A DNA stretch of 64,000 nt from Liolophura sinensis (GCF_032854445.1 NC_088306.1:3036373-3100372), one strand, 5' to 3'. Counted from the first letter of the stretch, positions 26,601-33,097 are shown. Numbers and translations are program-made. Notes: generated from the letters alone by a model not told the origin.

Positions 26601-29600
26601 TTTTCTGGGTGATGGAATGAAATGGCTAAGATCTACAATCACTTGTTTCCCTCCAGCAGGTCTTTCAATGCGATCAGAAGAAAACCTTGCACTTTCTACA
26701 GCTGCATCAGGAGCAGTACTATCACAGCTTTGTTTCTCATTGACAATCTTTCCCTCTAACTTTTCCACAGATCGTTGCCTCGTGGGTGATGTGGGCTCGT
26801 CACCTCTTGGCGGTGACTGTGCCACCTTTTCAAAATGATGAGTGAGTCTCCTGACAGTGTTCGTTGATGAAGTTTGTCTCTCTTCACCTTCCAATGGTCC
26901 AGGATTGACATCCACCTCTGTGTGCTTTGCCTCATGAAGGGTATCCATCTCTAGGTTAACATCGCTCACTTCTGCTGCATGACGATTCCGCTGTTCTTCA
27001 AGCTGACTATTGAGTATTGGTAGGTGAAACTCCGGGAAGTACAACTCGGCCTTCACCTTAGTCTTACTTATCTCAATCTTCTGTTTGAGGATGTATTCCA
27101 CAACTAAAATGTTAAAAAAAGGAGCTTAGATTTGGTAGCAAGGCTACTGAAGAGCTGGCCTGTAGTAGGCATTTGAATGCAAAACTTCCACTCAATACAT
27201 GACGTATGTGTACTCTAATCGTGGATTTGGTAATTTTCAATAATTAATACGCACACAGAGTGACATTTTGCTATATGTGCATGTAATCTTCAGGTCAACA
27301 CATGCTGTACTTTTTGAGGTACCACTCCTAAAATTTTAACATTGCTTTTAATACACAATACTCTAAGTCAGGAATTTGGTAATTTATGATATTTAATATG
27401 TACACACGGAGTCAATGATGGAACATCCCACCTTGTGTCATTGTGCACTACATGTCTGCAAACCCTGAACTCAATATCAGCTGTACTTTTTAAGACACCA
27501 CCCCTAACATTTTGTTTAACGTGACTTTCATCGACGCTGATGCTCAAGGTATGACATAAGCTATGCCTGTACTTTGTACATAAAAAATACATTGTTTGTC
27601 AAACTATTAGCTGAAATCAGCTTCCTAACAAAGAAAAAAAAAACCAAAATTACGTATTAATAATTCAGAAGTGATGACTTTTTCTAGGAGTATACAGCGA
27701 TCTGCATAAACACGGTAACGATAAATGATACAAATCAGAATAAAATGTACAATTTCAATCACAAATTCCTCGTTAAGACAGCTGATATGCATTCAGACAG
27801 TGTGTTGAATTTACAACCTTTACTTCCATCAGCACATGATCTGTGTTGCATAGGCCTTGACACAAAGTTAGAAAAATAACGAATCTGAAATAAAAAAAAA
27901 TGTTTAACACAGTCCATAAAAACGGTTTGATTTTCTTTTTTCAGAATTTTTAGTAAAACTAGTAAAATGCATTTAAAACTTTGCATTCTACAGTTGCCTG
28001 AGGTTTCAGTTCCTCAGATACTGAAAGTGAAAGTCTGTATTTACTTACCATCAGGCGGGCTAAACATGATGACAGCTTTCTGAATGTCCGAGTAGAGAGC
28101 AACTTTTCGAATGTTTCCATCCACAGGATGCAGAAGCTTTTCAAAATATAACTGTAAATATTCTTCTGTGGTCTGTGGTAACGGCACATCATGAAGAAGA
28201 ACTCTTGTCGCCATGGCAACCCGCTGGATGACAACGTGTTGACCAGTCAGGAGCTTCTGACTTGTCTTCTGTACAGCAAGCTTGTAGGCTTCATCTGTAA
28301 AAGTATCGCAAAGGATAGATGAAAGGTGCAATAATTCAAAGAGTATGGTTTTAAAGAAAATGAAAAAAGTTAGGCCAAAAAAAAAAAACTTTTCTTTTTT
28401 TTACATTTTCGAGGCTTATTTTATATTTCTCAATAACCTCTCTAATTTATGTGTATTTTCCATCAGTTGTTGATGATAATCGAAAATGAGGTACATCATC
28501 AATCAACTCACTCTGAAAGTGAGACCAGTTTAGCACTATTCCCAACAAAGTTATTTTGACAGTTGTCACCGCAGGCTACTTAATTTTCACATAACTGGGG
28601 GAGGGTGGGGGGGGGGGGGCTGGGGGGCTGCAGTGGTGGAAGTGTAGCACAATGACCCAGGAGCCTTTCACCAATGCAATCAGTGTAAGTTCATGTCCAG
28701 CTCATGCTAGCTTCCTCTCCAGACCTGGGTGAGAAGATCTGCAAACAACCTGCCGAGGGACTGGTCTTCCACCCACCATAATGCTGGCTCGTGTAAGTGA
28801 AATTTTTTTTGAAAACAACATAAAACACCAATTAAATATACAAAAAATTAATTTCCAGACTGACAACTGGAGCACTAGAAACAATGTCGTTTAAACCATT
28901 TGTAATCCCCCAAAAATAAAGCAGAGAAGCTGTTCTGTATTTTTATTTGTTATGCCACATCCTCAACTCATTTAAAGAAAATGAAAGCCACCGATTACAA
29001 CCACGTATGTCTACATGCCTTTGACAAACTTATCTGTGTGTGAAATAAGAATTATAATCGAATTCAGTTTGTCTTCATTGAAACTGGTTGGAATTACTCT
29101 TGGAACCTGGATTAATTTATGAGTTCGAATAGCGACAGGACAACATAGGAATAACACACAGCCCTACCTGTGAACTCCTCATCAAATTTGACCAGGCTGA
29201 TTGATGATAGAAGCTCAGGTTTAAAGTCTAGATCAGTCACCCCCAAATTTGTCACAACCTCCAGGTAGTTAGTGATTAGCTCCTCACTCGACCCACTGGG
29301 AAGGTTCTGCAGGAAAAACAATTACATTCAGAAAGTGGACATTTAACAACTGAAGAGATATCTGATAAGGTGTACAACAATGGGTGAGTATCAATGTGTG
29401 GTACAGAACTTGCCAAAGTGTGCTACAATGGGTGAATATCAATATGTGGAGTATCAATGTGTAGTACAGAACTTAAAAAGGTGTACTACAATGGGTGAGT
29501 ATCAATGTGTGGTACAGAACTTGCCAAAGTGTGCTACAATGGGTTAATATCAATATGTGGAGTATCAATGTGTAGTACAGAACTTAAAAAGGTGTACTAC

Positions 29601-31580
29601 AATGGGTGAGTATCAATGTGTGGTACAGAACTTGCCAAAGTGTGCTACAATGGGTGAATATCAATATGTGGAGTATCAATGTGTAGTACAGAACTTAAAA
29701 AGGTGTACTACAATGGGTGAGTATCAATGTGTGGTACAGAACTTGCCAAAGTGTGCTACAATGGGTGAATATCAATATGTGGAGTATCAATGTGTAGTAC
29801 CTGACAAAGTGTTCTAGAATGTAAAGAAGAGTATCAATGTGTGGTACAGAACTTGACAAAGTGAACTAGAGTGGAAGAGTGTCAATGTGTGGTACAAAAC
29901 TTGGAAAAGTGTTCTAGAATGTAAAGAAGAGTATCAATGTGTGGTACAGAACATGACAAGGTGTACTACAATGGGTGAGTATCAATGTGTGGTACAGAGT
30001 TTGACGAAGTCTACTACAGTTGGTGAGTATGAATGTGTGGTACAGAACTTGGCAAAGTGCACCAGAGTGGAAGAGTGTCAATGTGTTGTACAGAACTTGA
30101 CAAAGTGAATTAGAGTTTAAAGAAGAGTGTCAATGTGTGGTACAGAACTTGACAAAGTGCATTATAGTGGAAGAGTGTCAATGTGTGGTACAGAACAGTA
30201 TTCAATGTTTGTATAACGTAACTATTGCAAATTTCCAGGCTTTTATTTTCAGGTCTAAACTCCAGATTTTCCAGAAAGCTTTATATTTATCAGTCATACA
30301 TACATAAAGCAATGGGAAATGAGCTTATTTAACTGTCATAAACTTGTACACAGCTGTGCATCAGGTAATGTCAAAGACTTGGGTGGGTTCTGCACTCTGC
30401 TCACACTGCGTGCGCCAAGGGAACCACTTGGGTGGGTTCTGTACTCCTTTCACAATGCACAGGTAAAGGAACCACTGGGGCGGGTTCTTTACTCCCCTCA
30501 CAACATACGGGCCAAGGAAACCACTTGTGTGGGTTCTGTACTCCCCTCACACTGTGGGGGCCAAGGGAACCCCTTGGGTGGGTTCTGTCCTCCGGTCACA
30601 CAGTGGGGGCCAAGGGAACCACTCAGGTGGGGTCTGCACTCTGCCCACAAAGCGTGGGCCAAGGGAACCACTCAGGTGGGGTCTGTACTCTGCCCACAAA
30701 GCGCGGGCCAAGGGAACCACTCAGGTGGGGTCTGTACTCTGCCCACAAAGCACGGGTCAAGGGATCCACTCATGTGGGTTCTGAACTCCACCCACACTGT
30801 GCATGTCAAGGAAACCACTTGGATGAGTTCTGAACTCTGCCCACACTGTGTGAGGCATGGGAACCAGTCGGGTGGCTTATGTACTCGGCCCACAAAGCGC
30901 GGGCCAAGGGAACCACTCAGGTGGGTTATGTACTTGGCCCACAATGCGCGGGCCAAGAGAACTACTTGGATGAGTTCTGAACTCTGCCCACACTGTGTAA
31001 GCCAAGGGAACCAGTCGGGCAGGTTCCATACTCCGCCCACACTGTGCGAGGCAAGGGAACCACTTGGGTTGGTTCTGTGCTCCGTCCACATAGCAGGGTG
31101 GGTTCTGTACTCCGCTCACAACGCGCTAGCCAAGGGAACCTCTGGGGCAGGCTCCGTACTCCACTCACAACATGCGAGCCGAAGGAACCAATCTGGCTGG
31201 TTCTGAACTCGGCCCACACCGTGCGAGGCAAGGCAACCACTTGGGCAGGTTCCATATTCCGCTTACACCATGGGGGACAGGGAGCCACTCATGTGGGTTC
31301 TGTACTCCGCTCACACTGCCTGGACTAAGACAGTTCTCAATGCCAAGTGTTTTCCAGTCCTCACTACAAAAAAACCACTGAATTTCCACTCAGTTGAAAT
31401 TTAATTTCAATTTCCCAACTTTTCCAGGTCCTGTAATAACACTATTACCACACTGAATCACTACAAAGTACAGATTTTGAATAAGACCACAGAGAATGAC
31501 CTCTCACCTTAACCTGAATGACCTCTCACCTTAACCAGAATCCTCCTCGGGTCTATATTATCACCAGAGCCTTCTGCCAT
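2483..31580 (-). CDS. PARP14-like mono-ADP-ribosyltransferase (19 coding exons, 3' end outside window)
   Basis: Gene model joined by hand from splice sites and reading phase. From 5' to 3' the exons are 31580-31530, 29306-29168, 28294-28049, 27103-25387, 24503-24337, 23461-23359, 21532-21322, 20177-20079, 17476-17348, 13940-13773, 13204-13120, 12315-12300, 11830-11641, 10229-10131, 9021-8890, 8299-8129, 7670-7589, 6822-6427 and 3199-2483. About 1,640 codons are visible. Domains in order: RRM 1 (residues about 12-105), RRM 2 (about 108-170), disordered linker, KH-like repeats (about 500-800), macrodomain 1 (about 860-1040), macrodomain 2 (about 1085-1268), acidic linker and KH-like sequence (to about 1420), PARP catalytic domain (from about 1440). 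This order matches PARP14-type proteins, which add mono-ADP-ribose to proteins and also read or remove it. Vertebrate family members are interferon-linked. I see no WWE domain, and only two macrodomains against three in human PARP14. One exon carries a frameshift pair (see 6427-6822). The last catalytic-domain exon is off the left edge. Confidence 0.9.
3291..4915. repeat. 48-bp minisatellite (about 34 copies)
   Basis: Tandem 48-bp units of the type atccatctcagaaagtatg followed by agggaaacgttttctctat. Units with gttttc and gtttcc partly alternate, which suggests 96-bp dimers. Because 48 is a multiple of three and the unit has few stops, long open frames appear on both strands. They are repeat artefacts. 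The array lies in the intron between PARP exons 18 and 19. Confidence 0.95.
4916..5209. other. AT-rich intron sequence, nothing recognised
   Basis: Intron of the PARP14-like gene between the 48-bp array and the transposon remnant. No coding, RNA or repeat signal is recognised. Confidence 0.5.
5210..5929 (-). mobile_element. Degenerate Tc1/mariner-type transposase remnant
   Basis: The minus strand first encodes a helix-turn-helix segment (IRREHAIDMHNAGMSVTT then VSYSTISRLRICFKRLG), typical of the N-terminal DNA-binding part of Tc1-like transposases. Some 250-350 bases downstream, in another frame, it encodes VFRLYCADGRLCVCRRVG. This resembles the catalytic-domain stretch around the second acidic residue (DESRF..Y.ADGR..VWRR in the family). 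Frameshifts and stops between them show the copy is dead. Terminal inverted repeats were not located. It sits in the intron between PARP exons 18 and 19. Confidence 0.8.
6085..6392 (-). mobile_element. SINE-B copy (tRNA-like head)
   Basis: On the minus strand the element opens with a tRNA-like head (ggttggtagagcgtccgctt as A box, gggtcaatcc as B box). Its body (tggttggcctgtatcagtat and tgccttcggtaa) is shared with 37285-37612. It lies only about 35 bp beyond the donor of PARP exon 18. Confidence 0.8.
6427..6822 (-). CDS. PARP14-like exon 18: acidic linker and KH-like region, with frameshift pair
   Basis: The acceptor is gcttgtag; the two leading bases complete the codon left by exon 17. The exon starts with a strongly acidic run of Asp and Glu (about residues 2-40), followed by a KH-like strand-helix (FVVVTLSESVKDTKEHLE). 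The straight frame then meets TGA (6532-6530) and TAA (6520-6518). Between them another frame reads DTIDVKKYISD, after which the original frame resumes with EEKLLSILNMERKHLEGVA. The exon length (396) keeps the phase, so this fits one missing base near the A6 run at 6548-6553 and one extra base near 6508-6518. The donor is strong: attg|GTAAGT. The indels may be assembly errors or real damage. Confidence 0.75.
7010..7530. repeat. About 165-176-bp tandem repeat, three degenerate units
   Basis: Units share accacccctaacat (7171, 7347 and 7512 in variant forms), aatacactaagtcatga and gaacatcccc. The same family, same orientation, recurs at 27150-27520 in another PARP intron. A 24-base A run (6959-6982) precedes it. 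Confidence 0.7.
7589..7670 (-). CDS. PARP14-like exon 17: end of macrodomain 2
   Basis: An 82-bp exon with acceptor tctttttcag and donor tcag|GTAAAG, ending in phase 1. It encodes TIKIVIYEADVFAVFAETF, the last strand and helix of a macrodomain. It is the counterpart of exon 11 in macrodomain 1. Confidence 0.85.
7671..8128. other. Intron, nothing recognised
   Basis: Unique-looking intron sequence between exons 16 and 17. No repeat or gene is recognised. Confidence 0.5.
8129..8299 (-). CDS. PARP14-like exon 16: core of macrodomain 2
   Basis: The acceptor is ttttgttgtag. The exon encodes CLEKAVRHDVKSVAFPSLG continuing CGRLSYP, the macrodomain strand and phosphate-binding loop. It aligns residue for residue with exon 10. 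That alignment puts the exon end at SSALK, where the donor reads AAG|GCATGT: a GC rather than a GT donor. A GT alternative at 8119-8118 would add three residues in the same phase but matches the consensus poorly. Confidence 0.85.
8722..8795 (-). mobile_element. SINE-C fragment
   Basis: Short stretch with aggtgtgtgtacat and gtgtcttcctgtggc. It matches the 3' part of the SINE-C copy at 40433-40640 in the same orientation. Confidence 0.55.
8890..9021 (-). CDS. PARP14-like exon 15: macrodomain 2
   Basis: A 132-bp exon, phase 0 at both ends, with acceptor cattttcag and donor acag|GTTTGT. It encodes GDVVVVPSCGSLQRN and IANVVLPRYKPQYGLQ, the counterpart of exon 9 (129 bp). The VVVV strand is followed by a long helix, as in other macrodomains. 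Confidence 0.85.
9248..9384 (+). mobile_element. SINE-A copy, 5' truncated
   Basis: Carries the SINE-A 3' half (tgtgggtttcccctgggct to tattcttgagtatggcgt) with an AAAT-rich tail. Direct repeats close to attaaagttg flank both ends, consistent with a target-site duplication. Confidence 0.85.
9497..10130. repeat. 65-bp minisatellite copied from the exon 14 splice donor region
   Basis: Nine tandem units of 65 bp, anchored by gtagttcc at 9551, 9616 and so on every 65 bases to 10071. The next in-register copy, at 10136, is inside exon 14. Read on the minus strand each unit carries a copy of the exon's last bases and the donor (gaactacaagat|GTAAGACATG). Units alternate ttcctc and ttccac, giving a 130-bp dimer. 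Confidence 0.95.
10131..10229 (-). CDS. PARP14-like exon 14: start of macrodomain 2
   Basis: A 99-bp exon, phase 0, acceptor tcttttcatag, donor agac|GTAAGA. It encodes ADVLVNVTNRDLDLSRGKV, the macrodomain ADP-ribose-binding strand and loop. The VNxxN pattern keeps the Asn that usually contacts the distal ribose. It has the same length and phase as exon 8 of macrodomain 1. Its 3' end is the source of the adjacent 65-bp array. Confidence 0.9.
10407..10605. repeat. 23-bp tandem repeat
   Basis: About nine copies of tcaatgaacaataagactg plus tgcc, with occasional gaatg variants. Intronic. Confidence 0.9.
10612..10715 (-). mobile_element. tRNA-like SINE head
   Basis: The minus strand has an A-box-like tggctgagttggtgaga and a B-box-like gaggttcaacctcg about 40 bases apart, as in tRNA-derived SINEs. 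No mature tRNA cloverleaf is apparent. Confidence 0.5.
10716..11640. other. Intron, nothing recognised
   Basis: Intron sequence between exons 13 and 14 with no recognised coding or repeat element. Confidence 0.5.
11641..11830 (-). CDS. PARP14-like exon 13: basic linker and first strand of macrodomain 2
   Basis: The acceptor is ttgttgtag; one base completes a codon from the microexon. The first part is an Arg/Lys-rich linker (PKRRFDSNKGYRRPRRSRR). Then come VKITVQNTTVIIKQGN and IVKED, the first strands of a macrodomain, joining directly to exon 14. The donor is agat|GTGAGC, phase 0. Exon 7 has the same layout in front of macrodomain 1. Confidence 0.85.
11875..12178. mobile_element. Inverted pair of SINE-A copies
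   Basis: The left arm (about 11875-11985, plus orientation) carries the SINE-A head (gactcaggagcctctc, catgctggctgcctctcc). The right arm (about 11995-12178, minus orientation) carries its reverse (gagaggctcctgggtca). The arms meet near 11990, so the transcript could fold back on itself. The pair fills most of the short intron between microexon 12 and exon 13. Confidence 0.8.
12300..12315 (-). CDS. PARP14-like exon 12: 16-nt microexon
   Basis: Inferred from a strong acceptor (ttttatgttttcag), a good donor (gatgtt|GTGAGT) and phase. Exon 11 ends in phase 1, 16 bases bring it to phase 2, and exon 13 needs exactly one base. It encodes about five residues (RLSRM) in the linker between the macrodomains. 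Skipping it would shift the frame, so it should be constitutive if real. Confidence 0.65.
12316..13119. repeat. Intron with short degenerate repeats
   Basis: Holds a small repeat at 12495-12560 (ctagcacac/ctagcattc words) and a degenerate array at about 12880-13030. That array is built on gacacctgacagaacatctgg units, close to exon 11. Nothing else is recognised. Confidence 0.6.
13120..13204 (-). CDS. PARP14-like exon 11: end of macrodomain 1
   Basis: An 85-bp exon with acceptor aatgttacag and donor ggaa|GTAGGC, ending in phase 1. It encodes VVTIVVFDHTLFPVFRGEI, the last strand and helix of macrodomain 1. It is the counterpart of exon 17. Confidence 0.85.
13250..13340 (-). mobile_element. SINE-V fragment
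   Basis: AT-rich start (tatttatttaattattt) followed by gtttcatggatggaggaaacc, as in the better copies at 23515-23665 and 22650-22870. Strongly diverged. Confidence 0.4.
13341..13772. other. Intron, nothing recognised
   Basis: AT-rich intron sequence between exons 10 and 11. Nothing is recognised. Confidence 0.5.
13773..13940 (-). CDS. PARP14-like exon 10: core of macrodomain 1
   Basis: A 168-bp exon, phase 0 at both ends, with acceptor tgttttgtaag and donor acag|GTATGA. It encodes ALRDGVRECLKKSS, then SLSLPTLGCGHLRYP: the central strand and the GxG loop that binds the phosphates of ADP-ribose. It matches exon 16. Confidence 0.9.
14104..14196 (+). mobile_element. SINE-C 5' half at the head of a satellite
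   Basis: Carries ggtacttgttgttgccttgc, gttggagcaaagaag and gccggttggccagctgtc, matching the start of the SINE-C copy at 33496-33711. It runs directly into the tandem array, whose monomer is the next part of the same SINE. Confidence 0.8.
14197..16790. repeat. 58-bp satellite derived from a SINE-C core
   Basis: About 45 tandem units, spaced 58 bp where measured (gagttcc at 14197, 14255, 14313). The first part uses gagttcctttgatacccag units; the second part uses gaggtgctttgacaccca units. The unit ggccaggtgtcagtgtaatg matches the SINE-C interior. Open frames on the minus strand through 15117-16175 are repeat artefacts. The array is in the intron between exons 9 and 10. Confidence 0.95.
16791..17347. 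other. Intron, nothing firm
   Basis: A piece near 16845-16885 (gcctatgtcaagatt and ctttctcaca words) resembles 35145-35185, so it may be a dispersed repeat. Otherwise AT-rich intron. Confidence 0.4.
17348..17476 (-). CDS. PARP14-like exon 9: macrodomain 1
   Basis: A 129-bp exon, phase 0 at both ends, with acceptor gtacctgtttcag and donor gcag|GTGAGG. It encodes DLSMLDLSGSAGEVAET and then CKAVMHVVLERYKDASSLQ, a strand and helix of macrodomain 1. It is the counterpart of exon 15. A 19-bp array touches its acceptor. Confidence 0.85.
17481..17690. repeat. 19-bp minisatellite abutting the exon 9 acceptor
   Basis: About eleven units of acaggtacaagacatataa with small indels, starting five bases from the exon 9 boundary. 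On the transcribed strand it supplies repeated tgtacctgttt stretches, so the polypyrimidine tract itself belongs to the repeat. Confidence 0.9.
17800..17935 (+). mobile_element. SINE-V fragment
   Basis: Contains ccagtggtttattaccggc, ttcctccacccacag, gaccgctgccatataag and an AAAT-like tail. This is the reverse of the marker motifs of the minus-strand copies near 23.5 kb. Confidence 0.55.
18110..19860. repeat. Low-complexity array of tgtgtcagtagtg-type words
   Basis: About 1.5 kb (18110-19625) of irregular units near 12 bp (gtgtgccagtag, gtgtgtcagtgg), with longer duplicated blocks such as the gtggtgagagtagtgtg segment. A separated block lies at 19770-19860. Intronic, no coding signal. Confidence 0.9.
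20079..20177 (-). CDS. PARP14-like exon 8: start of macrodomain 1
   Basis: A 99-bp exon, phase 0 at both ends, with acceptor tctgtctgtcag and donor acag|GTGGGT. It encodes ADVLVNGISSSLDLTQGQV and then AKKFLQKAGPQMQQ. The macrodomain ribose-contact motif is VNGIS here rather than VNxxN, so the usual second Asn is absent. Ligand binding by this copy may differ from macrodomain 2. Confidence 0.9.
20566..20606. repeat. (AT)n microsatellite
   Basis: Some 20 AT dinucleotides in the intron between exons 7 and 8. The flanking 20180-20900 holds nothing else recognised. Confidence 0.95.
20903..21010 (-). mobile_element. SINE-A copy with internal deletion
   Basis: Minus-strand 3' part of SINE-A (ttggtgttttacgctgtac to ccttcccactta) lacking about 50 bp of its middle. 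It is flanked by a perfect 10-bp direct repeat gggtgtgtat (20893-20902 and 21011-21020), the target-site duplication. Confidence 0.85.
21322..21532 (-). CDS. PARP14-like exon 7: basic linker and first strand of macrodomain 1
   Basis: The acceptor is ccatttccag; one base completes an Arg codon. A Lys/Arg/Pro-rich linker (PPPKLKKSIKSPGREGRG) precedes GQLKIILKTGDITQER, the typical opening strand of a macrodomain. This joins in phase 0 to ADVLVN of exon 8. The donor GTCAGT is weaker than the others. The layout matches exon 13. Confidence 0.85.
21592..21873 (-). mobile_element. Full-length SINE-A
   Basis: Runs from an AAAT-rich tail (left) through aattggcgttttacgcac to the tRNA-like head (ctgagccacggaggcccc, right). 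Imperfect direct repeats near taatgaaa flank it. Confidence 0.9.
22274..22456 (-). mobile_element. SINE-A copy, 5' truncated
   Basis: Lacks the tRNA-like head and ends at gccggagaggaagcc. It is flanked on both sides by ccttattttatt, a 12-bp target-site duplication, which shows it was truncated during insertion. Confidence 0.85.
22650..22870 (-). mobile_element. SINE-V copy, diverged
   Basis: Contains tttcactggtgttttac, an A-rich run, gggtggagaaaaccagagtg and ctggattaaaccatc, matching the family at 23515-23665. A 124-codon open frame here (22498-22872) is explained by this element and is not a gene. Confidence 0.6.
22992..23216 (-). mobile_element. SINE-A copy
   Basis: Contains ctcaagaatatttcactta, gaccatcagcaggttgctg and the reversed head caagaggctcctggttcac. 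Moderately diverged. Confidence 0.85.
23359..23461 (-). CDS. PARP14-like exon 6
   Basis: A 103-bp exon with acceptor ttcctctctttgcag and donor acaag|GTATGC, phase 1 in and phase 2 out. It encodes LWRTFSTGKEFNTWIEG and then LEKRYKCCIQPFL. The segment lies between the KH-like repeats and macrodomain 1 and has no clear domain of its own. It could be the helix-strand part of another KH-like unit. Confidence 0.8.
23515..23665 (-). mobile_element. SINE-V copy
   Basis: AT-rich tail, cactcaagaatttttcactta, gttttatgggtggaggaaac and cagagtacctggtgctaaat, all in minus orientation. It is the best example of this family in the window. Confidence 0.7.
23700..24336. other. Intron, nothing recognised
   Basis: AT-rich intron between exons 5 and 6, no recognised element. 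Confidence 0.5.
24337..24503 (-). CDS. PARP14-like exon 5: KH-like region
   Basis: The acceptor is ctataaag, joining exon 4 in phase 2. The donor is aacta|GTAAGT, phase 1. It encodes VDVRVKICGRDFTEVE and GVKEVKSLEQSLAEFTVKI, a strand-helix-strand layout like the KH repeats at the end of exon 4. Confidence 0.8.
24504..25386. other. Intron, nothing recognised
   Basis: AT-rich intron between exons 4 and 5. No gene or repeat family is recognised. Confidence 0.5.
25387..27103 (-). CDS. PARP14-like exon 4: RRM 2 end, disordered linker, KH-like repeats
   Basis: This 1717-bp exon is the longest in the gene. The acceptor is ttaacattttag and the donor taag|GTGCGT. The first 30 residues finish RRM 2 (VEYILKQKIEISKTKVKAEL). 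A long hydrophilic, Ser/Pro/Arg-rich linker with no predicted fold follows (to about exon residue 330). The last 230 residues carry repeated strand-helix units such as VSIVGLSKKEMKQAESALL, similar to the KH-like repeats of PARP14. These repeats are thought to bind nucleic acid, but that is not shown here. Confidence 0.9.
27150..27520. repeat. About 176-bp tandem repeat, two units
   Basis: Same family as 7010-7530 (ccacccctaacat, aatactctaagtcaggaat, tggaacatcccacc). Units start 176 bp apart at 27321 and 27497. The stretch 27521-28048 holds nothing recognised. Confidence 0.7.
28049..28294 (-). CDS. PARP14-like exon 3: RRM 1 end and RRM 2
   Basis: A 246-bp exon with acceptor gatacttttacag and strong donor gatg|GTAAGT, phase 1 at both ends. 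It first encodes the last helix and strand of RRM 1 (DEAYKLAVQKTSQKLL). RRM 2 follows: TRVLLHDVPLPQTTEEYL, LYFEKLL and KVALYSDIQKAVIMF, corresponding to its beta1-alpha1-beta2-beta3 elements. Confidence 0.85.
28598..28628 (+). other. G-run, possible G-quadruplex
   Basis: Contains gggggagggtgggg followed by a longer G run and ctggggggct: four or more G tracts. On the transcribed PARP strand the RNA would be C-rich. Confidence 0.5.
28630..28843 (+). mobile_element. SINE-A copy, diverged
   Basis: Contains aatgacccaggagcctttca, ccagctcatgctagcttcc, ccaccataatgctggc and taaaacaccaattaaata in the correct order. Confidence 0.8.
29168..29306 (-). CDS. PARP14-like exon 2: RRM 1
   Basis: A 139-bp exon with acceptor gtttttcctgcag and donor cacag|GTAGGG, phase 0 in and phase 1 out. 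With exon 1 it gives RILVK then NLPSGSSEELITNYLEVV, the first strand and helix of an RRM. SLVKFDEEFT follows as the third strand. Confidence 0.85.
29365..30205. repeat. Minisatellite with 111-bp higher-order unit
   Basis: Subunits of the form gagtatcaatgtgtggtaca recur throughout. At 29451, 29562, 29673 and 29784 an identical variant marks a 111-bp higher-order unit. Since 111 is 37 codons, a spurious open frame with EYQCVVQNL repeats runs on the plus strand. The array is in intron 1, about 60 bp upstream of exon 2 in transcript sense. Confidence 0.95.
30395..31330. repeat. 49-bp minisatellite (about 19 copies)
   Basis: Units like aagggaaccactcaggtggg then gtctgtactctgcccacaaa recur every 49 bp where measured (30612, 30661, 30710, 30759). 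No stop occurs in any frame over long stretches, giving a false plus-strand frame of 295 codons. Confidence 0.95.
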
Positions 31581-31689
31581 TGTCACAGAGAGTCACTTCA
31601 CCAAACTTGTTATGGACGGAACCAGTTAGAATATGTCAATTTTTCATCCATCAGATATGGGTCATCACAGTCAAGTCCTCATAGGGAGT
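31530..31689 (-). CDS. PARP14-like exon 1 with start codon (coding 31580-31530)
   Basis: The acceptor is excellent (ttgtcttctttattacag), so this is the second transcribed exon. Positions 31689-31581 are 5' UTR with at least four upstream ATGs, each in a short frame. The chosen ATG at 31580 has A at -3 and G at +4. It encodes MAEGSGDNIDPRRILVK and continues in phase 0 into exon 2. The donor is taag|GTGAGA at 31529-31528. A 22-bp tandem duplication repeats this donor at 31507-31506; using the second one would add an in-frame TAA. Confidence 0.85.
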
Positions 31690-33097
31690 CTGTAATAAAG
31701 AAGACAAAAAGAAATCTTTTCTGAAATCTCTTGTCAAAATGGTGCACCAAACACCACTCTAGTGTGACTCAATTTTTCTTTCATTCGACATAGAGACTAT
31801 AAAGGGCCTTAAACCCAAAAGAAATTACTAATTCATTACATCAAGCAGTTCAATCATAATCACAAAAGACTTCTAATCTGTTATAGCAGATTATGTAATA
31901 GTAACATGAAGAATTATTAATTTCATCACAGACTTCTATAACATTCCAGGGATTACGATAGCTGGTGAACTACGGAAACACAGTGGCACATCAAGTTCAA
32001 CTACAATTGTACACACATGTACCATTACATGTGTACCGTGCCTAGCTTACTTCATATATATATATTACACATTACTGCTTGTGAATGTACACCACAAGTA
32101 CCATGTCTCACACTGGACCCCAGTCTCTTTGCAGAGTATGGTATAATCTTAGCTGTATACAAAAACACTCCTTTTTGTGTTTCCTATAGTTTGTACATGT
32201 AGCTCCCAGTTTCTTAATCAGTACTTAATGAACTGCAGAGATCTCATAATGCAGGGAGTTGGCCGTTACATTCTGTACTTATCTAGCGGTCAGCATGTAG
32301 ATGCGTTCAATCTCACTTTGATATGTTTATGCACTTTTTCGTGATCATGCCAATTTTCTTTTACTGATCTCTTCAATAAATAAGGTAAACAATTCTTCAA
32401 AGTAATGGGATACAGTCTGGGGTTTTAATCCCACCAAATGTTGAATTGCAACTGAACTTACACTGAATTTATATACACAGACAAAAAAACGCATTTTGGT
32501 GAAAATAAATGAAATGAAAGAGCAATCCTGAACACAAAGACACTGGATAGACTTTCTTTAAATCTAAAGCATGCTTATTTGTGTACAGCCCATAGTCTAT
32601 GATAAATGATTTTCTCTGATAAGCCAGTACTCTTGACTAAAGATAAAAGCCAGTACTTCTACATATGCTAAAATATGGAGGCACACTGTACTGTCGCAAA
32701 AACCTATTGTCTGGAGCACAGAGAACAGTCTGCACAACTTATGTAAATTTAATTCAACAACACCGAATGTACCATATTTTATATTTCTGACATTCATTCG
32801 GTCTGTACCGACAAGGTACAGTAATCTTCTCTACGCGTATCATCAACCCATCCTATGCGTATCTTGATCGAACGTGGTGTGGATCCTACATGGATGTTGG
32901 CAATATCGTGATCGCATCTTTCACAGATCTTGGTCGTTCGGCACATGTAGTCCCAATCAGACCCGTTTTATGGCACTATAGGCTTTTCCTAAATGTCAGC
33001 TGTAAACATGATATATCTTCAGTTTGCTTACAAGGAAGGCCTAGCAACCAGAAAAGTACTTGTGAATGGTCTATCCTTTGCCTAACTCTCAATCTAT
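31690..33097. other. 5' UTR intron, nothing recognised
   Basis: Unique-looking sequence inside the predicted first intron of the PARP14-like gene. No coding or repeat signal is recognised. Confidence 0.45.

Noticed and set aside
30319-31206. Plus-strand frame of 295 codons
   Set aside because: It lies in a 49-bp tandem array in which all three frames are open. It is a repeat artefact antisense to the PARP gene.
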